Below, piece after piece: positions 8,243-16,263 of a stretch of DNA of 64,000 bases. The position numbers and the translations under genes are program-made. The stretch's first letter is position 1. Every line of letters starts with the position of its first letter. Origin of the DNA: JABJGO01 sp963921245 (GTDB lineage: Bacteria; Pseudomonadota; Alphaproteobacteria; Rhodospirillales; Casp-alpha2); assembly GCA_963921245.4 (NCBI GenBank), contig CAWUEY030000001.1, positions 1,178,001-1,242,000 on the forward strand, in the 5' to 3' direction. A model generated the notes under the pieces. It searched no databases. It saw nothing but the letters and a program-made list of their open reading frames with translations, and was not told the DNA's origin.

Positions 8243-9184
8243 ATGACACGAGCATTTGTATTCCCCGGACAAGGATCCCAGACCGTCGGAATGGGTGCCG
8301 CGTTGGCGGCGGCGTTTCCCGAAGCGCGGTACGTTTTTCAGGAAGTTGATGACGCCCTTGAACAGAAACTCACTACCCTGATGGCGGCGGGACCCGAGGA
8401 TGATCTGACGCTGACCGAAAATGCACAACCGGCTCTTATGGCCGTCAGCGTTGCTGCCTTTCGGGTGCTCGAAAAAGAATCGGGCAAACCCATCTCCCGG
8501 CTGGCCAGCCATGTTGCCGGCCATTCGCTTGGTGAATACGCCGCGCTGGCCGCCGCCGGAACCTTCAGTCTCGCCGATACCGCGCGGTTGTTGAAGACCC
8601 GTGGCCAGGCCATGCAACAAGCGGTGCCCGTTGGTGAGGGGGCTATGGCGGCGTTGTTGGGGTTGGAAATGGACGATGTATCCTGCGTCGCAGAAGAAGC
8701 TTCGGCAACCGGCGTTTGCATGGTTGCAAATGACAATGCACCGGGGCAGATCGTGATCAGTGGCGCGGCAACCGCCGTTGAAAGAGCTTGTGAACTGGCT
8801 AAGGATAAAGGCTGCAAGCGGGCCGTCTTGCTGCCCGTTAGTGCCCCTTTCCATTGTTCGATGATGAGCCCGGCGGCTGACGCCATGAAAGAAGCACTGG
8901 CGAACGTAGATATGCAGACTCCGTTGGTACCCGTTGTCGCAAATGTGACCGCATCGCCAACTGTTGATCCGGGCGAAATTCGTGATCTTTTGGTACAGCA
9001 GGTGACACGCCGCGTTCGCTGGCGCGAGAGTGTCCTGGCGATGAAGGAACTGGGTGTGACGATGCTTATCGAGCTAGGGGCGGGCAAGGTCTTGAGCGGA
9101 TTAACCAAGAGGATTGACCGGGACCTGGAAGCCATGAGTGGCGGTATGCCCGAAGATATTGATTCCATTTTGAATTCTCTTTGA
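8243..9184 (+). CDS. fabD: Malonyl-CoA:ACP transacylase
   Basis: Moves the malonyl group from CoA to acyl carrier protein to feed fatty acid elongation. The 313-residue protein starts MTRAFVFPGQGSQ; an in-frame ATG 69 bases upstream is ignored because the family begins at this motif and a GAGAGC site precedes 8243. The nucleophile serine is in GHSLGEYAAL (S95), and the catalytic histidine is in SAPFHCSMM near 200. It is the first gene of fabD-fabG-acpP-fabF-mltG, in the conserved order of alphaproteobacteria. Confidence 0.97.
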   Translation: MTRAFVFPGQGSQTVGMGAALAAAFPEARYVFQEVDDALEQKLTTLMAAGPEDDLTLTENAQPALMAVSVAAFRVLEKESGKPISRLASHVAGHSLGEYAALAAAGTFSLADTARLLKTRGQAMQQAVPVGEGAMAALLGLEMDDVSCVAEEASATGVCMVANDNAPGQIVISGAATAVERACELAKDKGCKRAVLLPVSAPFHCSMMSPAADAMKEALANVDMQTPLVPVVANVTASPTVDPGEIRDLLVQQVTRRVRWRESVLAMKELGVTMLIELGAGKVLSGLTKRIDRDLEAMSGGMPEDIDSILNSL

Positions 9185-9222
9185 GATGCGATGATGTACT
9201 GTGAGGTAGCGGAGTAAGAAGC

Positions 9223-9960
9223 ATGTTTGACCTTAGCGGAAAAAAAGCACTGGTTACGGGCGCATCGGGGGGAATTGGTGGAGCCATCGCCGCCGCCCTG
9301 CACGGTGCAGGCGCGGTTGTTGCTCTGTCAGGAACCCGAAAAGAGGCTCTTGATGCGGTGGCGGCGGGTCTGGGTGGTCCATGTCACGTTATTCCCTGCA
9401 ATCTGAGAGACTCAGATGGCCCTGAAACACTTATTGCGCAATGTAACGAGCAAATGGAGGGCCTGGATATCCTGATAAATAATGCGGGTTTAACCCGCGA
9501 CACCCTGGCCATGCGAATGAAAGATGAGGATTGGCAGACGGTCATTGACGTTAATCTGAGCGCCACTTTCAAGCTCAGTCGTGCAAGCCTGAAAGGCATG
9601 ATTAAACAGCGCTGGGGACGTATCATCAATATCTCGTCCATCGTCGGAACAACCGGCAATGCGGGGCAGACCAACTATGCGGCTTCAAAAGCAGGAATGG
9701 TGGGAATGTCCAAAGCGTTGGCCCAGGAAGTTGCCGTGAGAGGTATTACCGTCAACTGTGTGGCCCCGGGGTTTATTGACACGGCCATGACCGATGTTCT
9801 GAGCGATGATCAGAAGGAACGTCTGTTGACCTCCGTTCCCGCGGGCCGTTTAGGGACCGTCGAGGACATCTCGACGGGAGTCCTGTACCTCGCCAGTGAG
9901 GAGTCCAGTTACGTCACCGGACAGACCCTTCATATCAATGGCGGTATGGCCATGATCTGA
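9223..9960 (+). CDS. fabG: 3-oxoacyl-ACP reductase
   Basis: NADPH-dependent reductase of the first reduction in fatty acid elongation. The 245-residue SDR protein has the cofactor motif TGASGGIG (12-19), NNAG near 86-89, the catalytic serine in NISSIVG, and the YAASK catalytic pair around 151-155. The C-terminus INGGMAMI is typical of FabG. It lies 38 bases after fabD. A short tandem repeat follows the stop codon directly. Confidence 0.96.
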   Translation: MFDLSGKKALVTGASGGIGGAIAAALHGAGAVVALSGTRKEALDAVAAGLGGPCHVIPCNLRDSDGPETLIAQCNEQMEGLDILINNAGLTRDTLAMRMKDEDWQTVIDVNLSATFKLSRASLKGMIKQRWGRIINISSIVGTTGNAGQTNYAASKAGMVGMSKALAQEVAVRGITVNCVAPGFIDTAMTDVLSDDQKERLLTSVPAGRLGTVEDISTGVLYLASEESSYVTGQTLHINGGMAMI

Positions 9961-10004
9961 TCGCCCGTAGATCGCCCGTGGGTTGCACGTGGGTCGCACG
10001 TAGG
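9961..10004 (+). repeat. Four imperfect 11-bp tandem repeats after fabG
   Basis: Four consecutive 11-mers begin at the first base after the fabG stop: TCGCCCGTAGA, TCGCCCGTGGG, TTGCACGTGGG and TCGCACGTAGG. The shared pattern is TYGCMCGTRGR. The repeat lies in the fabG-acpP spacer; its role is unknown. Confidence 0.85.
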
Positions 10005-10210
10005 AATTTATGAAAGCATTGCTTGCGGAGCGGGTAAGAATCATGATACGCCCCGCGCCACTGGTTGCAACTCCACGGTTTTAAGGGGTGATTTCTGGTC
10101 ATCGATAAAAAAGTGTGCTACCAGATCACGACCGATAAAGCCTAAATTTTAAGGCTGCACCCGGATTATATATATCCAATTTAACCGCTTACAAAACGGG
10201 GAATATAAGA

Positions 10211-10447
10211 ATGAGTGACGTCGCCGAACGCGTAAAAAAGATCGTTCTGGAACATCTTGGCGTGGATGAGTCAAAAGTCGTTGAAAGTGCCAGTTTCATT
10301 GACGATCTGGGCGCAGACAGCCTGGATACCGTTGAATTGGTAATGGCGTTTGAAGAGGAGTTCGGCTGCGAAATCCCTGATGACGCAGCGGAAAACATTC
10401 AAACCGTCAAAAATGCGATCGATTTCATTGAATCGCAAAATTCCTGA
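10211..10447 (+). CDS. acpP: Acyl carrier protein
   Basis: Carries growing acyl chains on a 4'-phosphopantetheine arm. The 78-residue acidic protein has the attachment serine in [12 protein letters not shown] (S37) and the conserved helix that follows it. It has its own 250-base upstream spacer and is followed by a hairpin, in keeping with separate high-level expression inside the fab cluster. A possible -10 (TATATA) is seen about 40 bases upstream, but no convincing -35. Confidence 0.98.
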   Translation: MSDVAERVKKIVLEHLGVDESKVVESASFIDDLGADSLDTVELVMAFEEEFGCEIPDDAAENIQTVKNAIDFIESQNS

Positions 10448-10453
10448 TGATGA

Positions 10454-10486
10454 AAAACCGGTGACGGTTTACAGCGTCCCGGTTTT
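10454..10486 (+). terminator. Hairpin after acpP, probable terminator or attenuator
   Basis: AAAACCGG and CCGGTTTT pair, with an inner GACG/CGTC stem, and the structure ends in TTTT. It starts 7 bases after the acpP stop and 67 bases before fabF. The short U run suggests partial termination, which would keep acpP transcripts more abundant than fabF. Confidence 0.55.
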
Positions 10487-10552
10487 CAATTCGTGTTTTT
10501 CCTGACCAGTTTTATTCAAGGCTGGTCCGGTTGACATCGCAACGGTGAAAAG

Positions 10553-11815
10553 ATGAGACGGGTTGTTGTCACGGGGATGGGCATCGTCAATGCGTTGGGA
10601 TGCGGCGTCGAGGAAAACTGGCGCAATATCCTTAACGGTGAATGTGGCATATGCCAGATCAGCAGTTTTGACGTGTCTGATATCCCTGCAAAAATCGCGG
10701 CGCAGGTTCAGATCGGTGAGGGAGCGAGGGCATTTAATCCTGATGATTGGGTTACGCCCAGGGACCAGCGCCGGATGGACACCTTCATCATCTATTCACT
10801 GGCCGCCGCGCAACAGGCCGTGGAGGATTCCGGCTGGTCACCAACCGATGAGGAAGCACTGTGTCGTACCGGCGTTCTCGTCGGGTCGGGCATCGGCGGG
10901 TTACCCGAAATTTCCGATGGAACCATGAAGGTTGAAGGCGGCAACGTCCGCCGCTTGAGCCCGTTCTTTATTCCGGCCAGCTTGATTAACCTGACATCGG
11001 GACACGTCTCCATTCGATGGGGTTTCAAAGGACCGAACCATTCGGTTGTGACGGCCTGTGCAACGGGCACCCATGCCATCGGTGATGCGGCTCGGCTGAT
11101 CATGCTTGATGATGCAGACGTAATGATCGCCGGGGGTGCCGAAGCCGCTTGCTGCCGCGTTGGCATGGCGGGTTTTGCTCAAGCGCGCGCCCTTTCCACG
11201 AACTTTAATGATACGCCCGAAAAGGCATCTCGCCCCTGGGACCAGGATCGCGACGGATTTGTTATGGGTGAGGGTGCTGGTGTCGTTGTTCTGGAAGAAC
11301 TCGAACACGCTAAAAAAAGGGGGGCGCCCATTTACGCTGAAGTGATCGGTTACGGCCTTTCCGGCGATGCTCATCATATCACAGCTCCGGCCGAATCCGG
11401 GGACGGTGCATACCGATGCATGCAGGCCGCCATGAAACGATCCGGCCTGTCCCATGATGCAATTGATTACGTCAATGCTCATGGAACGTCGACACCACTT
11501 GGTGATGAAATCGAACTTAATGCTGTAAAACGTGCGTTTGGTAACGCGGCTGAGACTATCTCCATGTCGTCCACGAAATCAGCCGTGGGTCACCTTTTGG
11601 GAGCAGCAGGAGCCGTTGAAGCTATTTATTCCATTCTTGCCATTCGGGACAATGTTGCCCCGCCAACCCTCAATCTGGACAATCCGTCCGAAGGGTGCAG
11701 CGGCATTGATCTTGTACCCCACGAAGCCAAAGAGCGACCGGTTAGCGCGGCTCTCTCAAACTCTTTCGGGTTTGGCGGCACCAATGCGTCGCTTGTTTTC
11801 AAGGCTGTCAGTTGA
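10553..11815 (+). CDS. fabF: 3-oxoacyl-ACP synthase II
   Basis: Condensing enzyme that extends acyl-ACP with malonyl-ACP. The 420-residue thiolase-fold protein has the nucleophile cysteine in VVTACATGTHAIG (C169), the two catalytic histidines in NAHGTSTPLGD and SAVGHLLGAAGA, and the C-terminal NSFGFGGTNASLVF. The length is normal. It follows acpP and is followed within 12 bases by mltG, as in related genomes. Confidence 0.97.
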   Translation: MRRVVVTGMGIVNALGCGVEENWRNILNGECGICQISSFDVSDIPAKIAAQVQIGEGARAFNPDDWVTPRDQRRMDTFIIYSLAAAQQAVEDSGWSPTDEEALCRTGVLVGSGIGGLPEISDGTMKVEGGNVRRLSPFFIPASLINLTSGHVSIRWGFKGPNHSVVTACATGTHAIGDAARLIMLDDADVMIAGGAEAACCRVGMAGFAQARALSTNFNDTPEKASRPWDQDRDGFVMGEGAGVVVLEELEHAKKRGAPIYAEVIGYGLSGDAHHITAPAESGDGAYRCMQAAMKRSGLSHDAIDYVNAHGTSTPLGDEIELNAVKRAFGNAAETISMSSTKSAVGHLLGAAGAVEAIYSILAIRDNVAPPTLNLDNPSEGCSGIDLVPHEAKERPVSAALSNSFGFGGTNASLVFKAVS

Positions 11816-11827
11816 TTGGGTGCCCGC

Positions 11828-12814
11828 ATGGGCAAGAGATTTCTTCTTATAATTCTGATAACGCTGTCTGGCGCTCTTGTCGCCTGTGGTGGAGTCTACT
11901 GGTGGGGAAAATTGCGGTTTGAGAGTGTTGGTCCGTTGCCCGGTGAGCACATTGAAATCATCAAATCGGGAAGCGGTCTTGAAGCGATTGCGCAACAGTT
12001 GGAGAAAAACGGCATTATCCATGATGCCCTGATCTTTGAACTGGGCGCCCGCCTGACGGACCAGGAAGGGACGTTAAAAGCTGGTGAATTTGTCTTTCCA
12101 GCAGGCGTCAGTTCCCGGAACGCCTTAAAGATTATTCGTTCTGGAAAAACCCGCTTGAGGCGTTTAACCATCCCGGAAGGCCATACATCGTTACAAATTG
12201 TTGATCTGATCAATAATGCCGAAGGATTGAAGGGCAGCGTCTATTTTCCAATTCCGCCGGAAGGAACACTGTTACCGGAAACCTATTATTTCTCCTATGG
12301 CGAGGATCGCCAGGACCTGGTTCAGCGCATAACAGTCGGGATGAACGCCCTCCTTTCTGATCTGTGGTCGCAACGGGCACCTGATTTACCAATTGCTACA
12401 CCGGAAGATGCTATTATTTTGGCCTCTATAGTTGAAAAGGAAACCGGTGTTGATGGAGAACGCAAACGCGTTGCCTCCGTTTTCGTGAACAGGCTACGTT
12501 TGGGAATGCGCCTGCAATCTGATCCAACAGTGATATATGGAATTACTCTGGGACAGCGGACCCTAGGGCGGCCGTTGAGCAAAGCGGACCTGAGAGAGAA
12601 AACGCCCTACAACACTTATGTTATCAATGGGTTGCCGCCTGGTCCAATAGCGAACCCTGGGCGCGCCGCGATTGAAGCGGTTTTGCATCCTGAAGAAACC
12701 GATTTCTTATATTTCGTCGCAGATGGAACCGGTGGTCACGCGTTTTCCAGGACTCTGGAAGAACACAACCGGAATGTTCGAAAGTGGCGCAAGTTACAGG
12801 CTCGGGAAAACTAG
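11828..12814 (+). CDS. mltG: Endolytic murein transglycosylase MltG (YceG-like)
   Basis: Inner-membrane lytic transglycosylase that cuts nascent glycan strands and sets their length. The 328-residue protein has one N-terminal membrane anchor (residues 5-22), a LysM-like region (about 45-110) and the YceG catalytic domain with LASIVEKET (the catalytic glutamate in EKET), RVASVFVNRL, SDPTVIYG and YNTY...GLPPGPIANPG. The ATG at 11828 is chosen over an in-frame TTG that abuts the fabF stop. In many alphaproteobacteria the next genes are yicC and gmk; here a queE/SDR pair lies between. Confidence 0.93.
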   Translation: MGKRFLLIILITLSGALVACGGVYWWGKLRFESVGPLPGEHIEIIKSGSGLEAIAQQLEKNGIIHDALIFELGARLTDQEGTLKAGEFVFPAGVSSRNALKIIRSGKTRLRRLTIPEGHTSLQIVDLINNAEGLKGSVYFPIPPEGTLLPETYYFSYGEDRQDLVQRITVGMNALLSDLWSQRAPDLPIATPEDAIILASIVEKETGVDGERKRVASVFVNRLRLGMRLQSDPTVIYGITLGQRTLGRPLSKADLREKTPYNTYVINGLPPGPIANPGRAAIEAVLHPEETDFLYFVADGTGGHAFSRTLEEHNRNVRKWRKLQAREN

Positions 12815-12822
12815 AGTGTGCT

Positions 12823-13680
12823 TCAGGTGCCGGGTGTATTACCAAACAACCAGTTTTGCAGTCGGGGTGAAAAACTGTAACCCCGCCGAATGGTTTCCAT
12901 ACAAATGCCGTGCTGAATGGATTCCTGTTGTTCCAATGTTGCTCCCACGGGCATAACCCATACGGGCCAGTTGACGCCGGCTTTTCGAAAGAGTTCGATG
13001 GCATTTTCCATGTCTTCCCAACAAGCTTCGGAACCATCGACGACGAACTTCAGTTGTCCAAAATCCGATAAATCCCGATATGTTGATACACAGTCCGGCA
13101 ACAATGCAGCTTCTGATGTCTCTCCGGAAATTTTCAGCTTCGGGCTAACGGACCACATCCAATGGCGCTCCAATTTTTTGTAGTTTCGGATTAACGCCTG
13201 CATCTCTGGTGACAAAGCCTGGGTTCCATTGGTTTCAATTGTGACTTCTGTCGGGAGGTTGTCGCGCTCTTCAAGAACGTGAAAGACGTCGATCAGGCAA
13301 TTTTGGGAAATCATGGGTTCCCCGCCGGTGATGACAAGATGAATGGGCAGGCGGGAGTTTCCATGCAAGAATCTGGGACAGAGAGCTTCCATGGCATCGC
13401 AAATCTCCGAAGCAGAGCCCTTTTGGCTGAGGTGTGCGTAATCTTTGTGCCAGGCGTAACGGGTATCACAACCTGTTTTCAGGACGGGCATATGGGCGAG
13501 GGTCTTGATGCGTGCCGGATCAAACGATGGGGGGTGATTATTGTCAGAAGAAAACCCATTGCATTGAAAATTGCATCCCCAAAGACGCAGAAACACGCTG
13601 GGGACCCCCGTAAACATCCCTTCGCCCTGAATGGACAGAAAGCACTCTGAATAGCGGTAATATTTTTCTAGGTTTATCAT
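12823..13680 (-). CDS. queE: QueE-like 7-carboxy-7-deazaguanine synthase with split radical-SAM motif
   Basis: Radical-SAM enzyme expected to form 7-carboxy-7-deazaguanine, a precursor of queuosine and other deazapurines. The 285-residue protein has the family N-terminus (SIQGEGMFTGVPSVFLRLWGC), seen as IQGEG and TGVPS, ITGGEPM for SAM binding, TIETNGT and a VSPKL motif. The cluster cysteines are unusual: C36-x3-C40-NGF, with no cysteine at the usual x2 position; the third is probably C71 in TGCDTRYAW, 31 residues after C40. A start at ATG 13680 is chosen over an in-frame start 42 bases further out. It lies 7 bases after an SDR gene; no other queuosine gene is in the window. Confidence 0.85.
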   Translation of the reverse strand: MINLEKYYRYSECFLSIQGEGMFTGVPSVFLRLWGCNFQCNGFSSDNNHPPSFDPARIKTLAHMPVLKTGCDTRYAWHKDYAHLSQKGSASEICDAMEALCPRFLHGNSRLPIHLVITGGEPMISQNCLIDVFHVLEERDNLPTEVTIETNGTQALSPEMQALIRNYKKLERHWMWSVSPKLKISGETSEAALLPDCVSTYRDLSDFGQLKFVVDGSEACWEDMENAIELFRKAGVNWPVWVMPVGATLEQQESIQHGICMETIRRGYSFSPRLQNWLFGNTPGT

Positions 13681-13687
13681 CGTGTAT

Positions 13688-14473
13688 TTAGTCCTTGGTC
13701 GGCAGCCGCGCCAAAAAACCATCAGTAAGCGTGGGCGGGAGTATACCCATGAATGCGGCCATCAAGGCCAATGGCCAGGGAAACGTGATCCGGGCCTTAT
13801 TCTTTTTCAGGCCTCCGGCAATTATCGTCGCCGCCTTGTCAGCATTCATGATCAATGGCATGTGATACGTGTTCTTGTCCGTTATTCGGCTTTCGACAAA
13901 GCCCGGCATGATAACATTCACTTTGATACCGTGTGGCCCCAGAACCGGTCGCAGGGCTTCGCCATAGGCCCTGACGGCGACTTTGCTCGCAGAGTAAGCC
14001 GGTGTGGATGGTAATCCTCGATAGCCCGCAAGAGAACTGACAATGGCGATTTGGCCGCGCCCGGCTTTCACCATATGATCGATGGCAGGTAAAACCGTAT
14101 TCACCACACCGGCAATATTGACGGCAAGAATGTCTCTGGTCACATCCGGATCGACGACCTGGTCCGGGGAGGAGGAATACAATTTGTTTCCCGAGATCCC
14201 GGCATTTGCGATCACCAAATCCAAAGGGTTCTCTTTGGTGTTGAGATTAGCAAACCATTCTTCCATGGCCGATTTGTTCGTTACATCACAGATGGTTTTT
14301 GTGACCTGAGCGCCACGCGCTTCGCATTCCCTGGACACGGCATTAAGACGTTCTTGATTCCGACCCGATAGGTGCAGAATGTTTCCGGGATTTGCGTAAA
14401 ATCGGGCGAGACCGGCACCAATTCCCGAAGAGGCACCCGTAATCAAAATATTTTGGGGGTAATCCGAATGCAT
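13688..14473 (-). CDS. Short-chain dehydrogenase/reductase
   Basis: A 261-residue classical SDR with the cofactor motif TGASSGIG (about 13-20), DLVIANAGISG in the NAG position, the catalytic serine in IVSSLAGYRG and the YSASK pair (TPAYSASKVAV). The substrate cannot be told from sequence; the C-terminal third has a hydrophobic end (PWPLALMAAFMGILPP) as in membrane-associated SDRs acting on lipids or sterols. It is the upstream gene of a two-gene unit with queE, inserted between mltG and the yicC remnant on the opposite strand. Confidence 0.85.
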   Translation of the reverse strand: MHSDYPQNILITGASSGIGAGLARFYANPGNILHLSGRNQERLNAVSRECEARGAQVTKTICDVTNKSAMEEWFANLNTKENPLDLVIANAGISGNKLYSSSPDQVVDPDVTRDILAVNIAGVVNTVLPAIDHMVKAGRGQIAIVSSLAGYRGLPSTPAYSASKVAVRAYGEALRPVLGPHGIKVNVIMPGFVESRITDKNTYHMPLIMNADKAATIIAGGLKKNKARITFPWPLALMAAFMGILPPTLTDGFLARLPTKD

Positions 14474-14585
14474 GAGGGACTATAACCCCGATGTGGTGAA
14501 TTGAAACACTCTGTCATGGTTGCTCCCACATTTCGGGGCTGTATGATAGGCACACATTTGCAATCGAACCGCACGGACCAATAAC

Positions 14586-14772
14586 ATGACGCTTCAATCT
14601 ATGACAGGTTTCGCGCGTCGAGAGGCGGCGCATCATGATGTGCAGCCAGGAGTTAAACCGGGAAGCCAATACAGTGTGTTCAAAAGCAATTTCGCCGGAA
14701 TTGACGCAGGTAGGGCTTGATTTGAAAGTGATTATCGATCAATTGAGGGAGCAAATACAAGATGTGGAGTAG
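14586..14772 (+). pseudogene. yicC: Collapsed yicC: both ends kept, middle lost
   Basis: YicC-family proteins (about 290 residues, RNA-related endoribonuclease or adaptor) normally precede gmk. Here the first 15-17 codons (MTLQSMTGFARREAA, ATG at 14586) are the typical YicC start. From 14635, in another frame, comes the typical YicC end: SQELNREANTVCSKA, then a helix DLKVIIDQLREQIQDVE and a stop at 14772. Roughly 230 codons between are gone and the junction shifts the frame. The C-terminal piece could in principle be translated as 45 residues. The remnant ends 5 bases before gmk, so the locus order is preserved. An assembly error is the alternative. Confidence 0.85.
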
Positions 14773-14777
14773 GAATT

Positions 14778-15434
14778 GTGTGTGAATACCCACCGGCAAA
14801 AGCACCTAAAATCCGACGCCGAGGGTTGATGTTAGTTCTGTCTTCGCCCTCCGGTGCCGGGAAATCCACGATTGCCCGGTTTCTTCTGGAAAGCGACAAC
14901 AACCTGACAATGTCGGTCTCCGCAACCACTCGTCTACCCCGGCCTGGCGAGGTGGATGGTGAACACTATTATTTTGTCTCTCGGGAAAAGTTTGATGACA
15001 TGGTCCGAAACGATGAATTTCTGGAACATGCGACGGTGTTTGGGAATTCCTACGGCACGCCTAAAGCGCCGGTTGAGGCCGCCATGGAAGAGGGGCGTGA
15101 CGTTCTCTTTGATGTCGATTGGCAGGGAGCACAGGAAATACGGCAATATGCCGCAGATGATTTGGTATCTGTCTTCGTTTTGCCACCTAGTGTCGAGGAA
15201 CTGGAAAATCGTCTGTTTAACAGGGCGCAGGACTCCGAGGAAGTGGTACGCGCACGAATGGCCAAGGCAACCTTGGAAATGAGCCACTGGGAAGCCTACG
15301 ATTACGTGATTATCAATGCCTATGTTGATGATAGCGTTGTCAACGTCCAATCCATTCTGGCGGCTGAGAGGTTAAAGCGCCGCCGTCAAAATGGGCTTCT
15401 TGAGTTTGTCCGCTCGCTTGGTGTGGGTCAGTGA
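14778..15434 (+). CDS. gmk: Guanylate kinase
   Basis: Phosphorylates GMP to GDP with ATP. The 218-residue protein has the P-loop in SSPSGAGKSTIA (about 22-33), the GMP-binding SATTRLPRPGEVDGEHYYF segment (core TTRxPRPGE) and DVDWQGAQEIR. The start taken is GTG at 14778 with AGGA 4-5 bases upstream; an ATG at 14829 would still keep the P-loop but has a poorer ribosome site. It ends by overlapping the convergent rsmA by 7 bases. Confidence 0.95.
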   Translation: MCEYPPAKAPKIRRRGLMLVLSSPSGAGKSTIARFLLESDNNLTMSVSATTRLPRPGEVDGEHYYFVSREKFDDMVRNDEFLEHATVFGNSYGTPKAPVEAAMEEGRDVLFDVDWQGAQEIRQYAADDLVSVFVLPPSVEELENRLFNRAQDSEEVVRARMAKATLEMSHWEAYDYVIINAYVDDSVVNVQSILAAERLKRRRQNGLLEFVRSLGVGQ

Positions 15435-16258
15435 CGCTGCGCATCCAGAGCATTGGCAATCAGGCAAAACTCGGCGATTGAGAGATTTTCGGCCCGTTGC
15501 GTTGGATCAATGCCGATATCCTTAAAATTTGGATTGAGCGATTTCAGGCTTGCTCGCAACATCTTGCGGCGCTGACCGAATGCCGCTGCTGTCACTGCCT
15601 CAAGCGTTTGCATGGAAGCCGCAGAAATGGGAACTATTCGGGGTGTCAGATTTACGATCGCCGAGGTAACTTTCGGCGGTGGGGTAAACGCCTTCGGTGA
15701 TACGGTGAATTCCTGCCGGACATCGCATAGCCATTGAGTAAGAACTGATAAACGACCGTACGCCTTCGTGCCCGGAGAGGCTGTCAATCTATCCGCCACC
15801 TCTTTCTGAAACATCAATGTCATCTGTTGAATGCCTCTCAGATCATGGAGCCATTTCAACAAGAGTGCTGTTGATATGTTGTAGGGAAGATTGCTGATGA
15901 TCTTCCGGGGGCCTGTTCCCAGCCCGTTTACATCAATTTCCAGCGCGTCTCCCTCGATGACCGTTAATCGAGACCCCGAAGCATCGACTAAAGTCTTGGT
16001 AGCTTCCACGCACCGGTGATCTCGCTCTACGGCAAAAACATGCCGGGCTCCCGCGTTGAGAAGAGCTCTTGTCAACCCACCGGGACCTGGCCCGATTTCA
16101 ATGATATCACAGCGTTCGAGAGAGCCCGCCACCTCGGCGATGCGTGCCGTCAGATTTAGGTCCAGAAGGAAATTCTGACCAAGTGTTTTGCTCGCCCTTA
16201 AATCGTGCTCACGAATGAGGTCTCTTAACGGCGGTAACTCCGCGATCGCGCTCGTCAT
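15428..16258 (-). CDS. rsmA: 16S rRNA dimethyladenosine transferase
   Basis: Dimethylates A1518 and A1519 (E. coli numbers) near the 3' end of 16S rRNA (KsgA). The 276-residue protein has LGQNFLLD (28-35), SAM motif I in IEIGPGPGGLTRALL, and the catalytic NLPYNIST motif near 125-132. It is the last gene of lptG-lptD-surA-pdxA-rsmA; pdxA ends 5 bases upstream. This order is widely conserved in proteobacteria. Confidence 0.96.
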   Translation of the reverse strand: MTSAIAELPPLRDLIREHDLRASKTLGQNFLLDLNLTARIAEVAGSLERCDIIEIGPGPGGLTRALLNAGARHVFAVERDHRCVEATKTLVDASGSRLTVIEGDALEIDVNGLGTGPRKIISNLPYNISTALLLKWLHDLRGIQQMTLMFQKEVADRLTASPGTKAYGRLSVLTQWLCDVRQEFTVSPKAFTPPPKVTSAIVNLTPRIVPISAASMQTLEAVTAAAFGQRRKMLRASLKSLNPNFKDIGIDPTQRAENLSIAEFCLIANALDAQRH

Positions 16259-16263
16259 GCCCG

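Noticed and set aside
10010..10084. A 24-codon frame (MKALLAERVRIMIRPAP...) with AGGA upstream, between fabG and acpP
   Set aside because: It is too short and has no recognisable feature or conserved neighbour logic. A leader peptide cannot be excluded.
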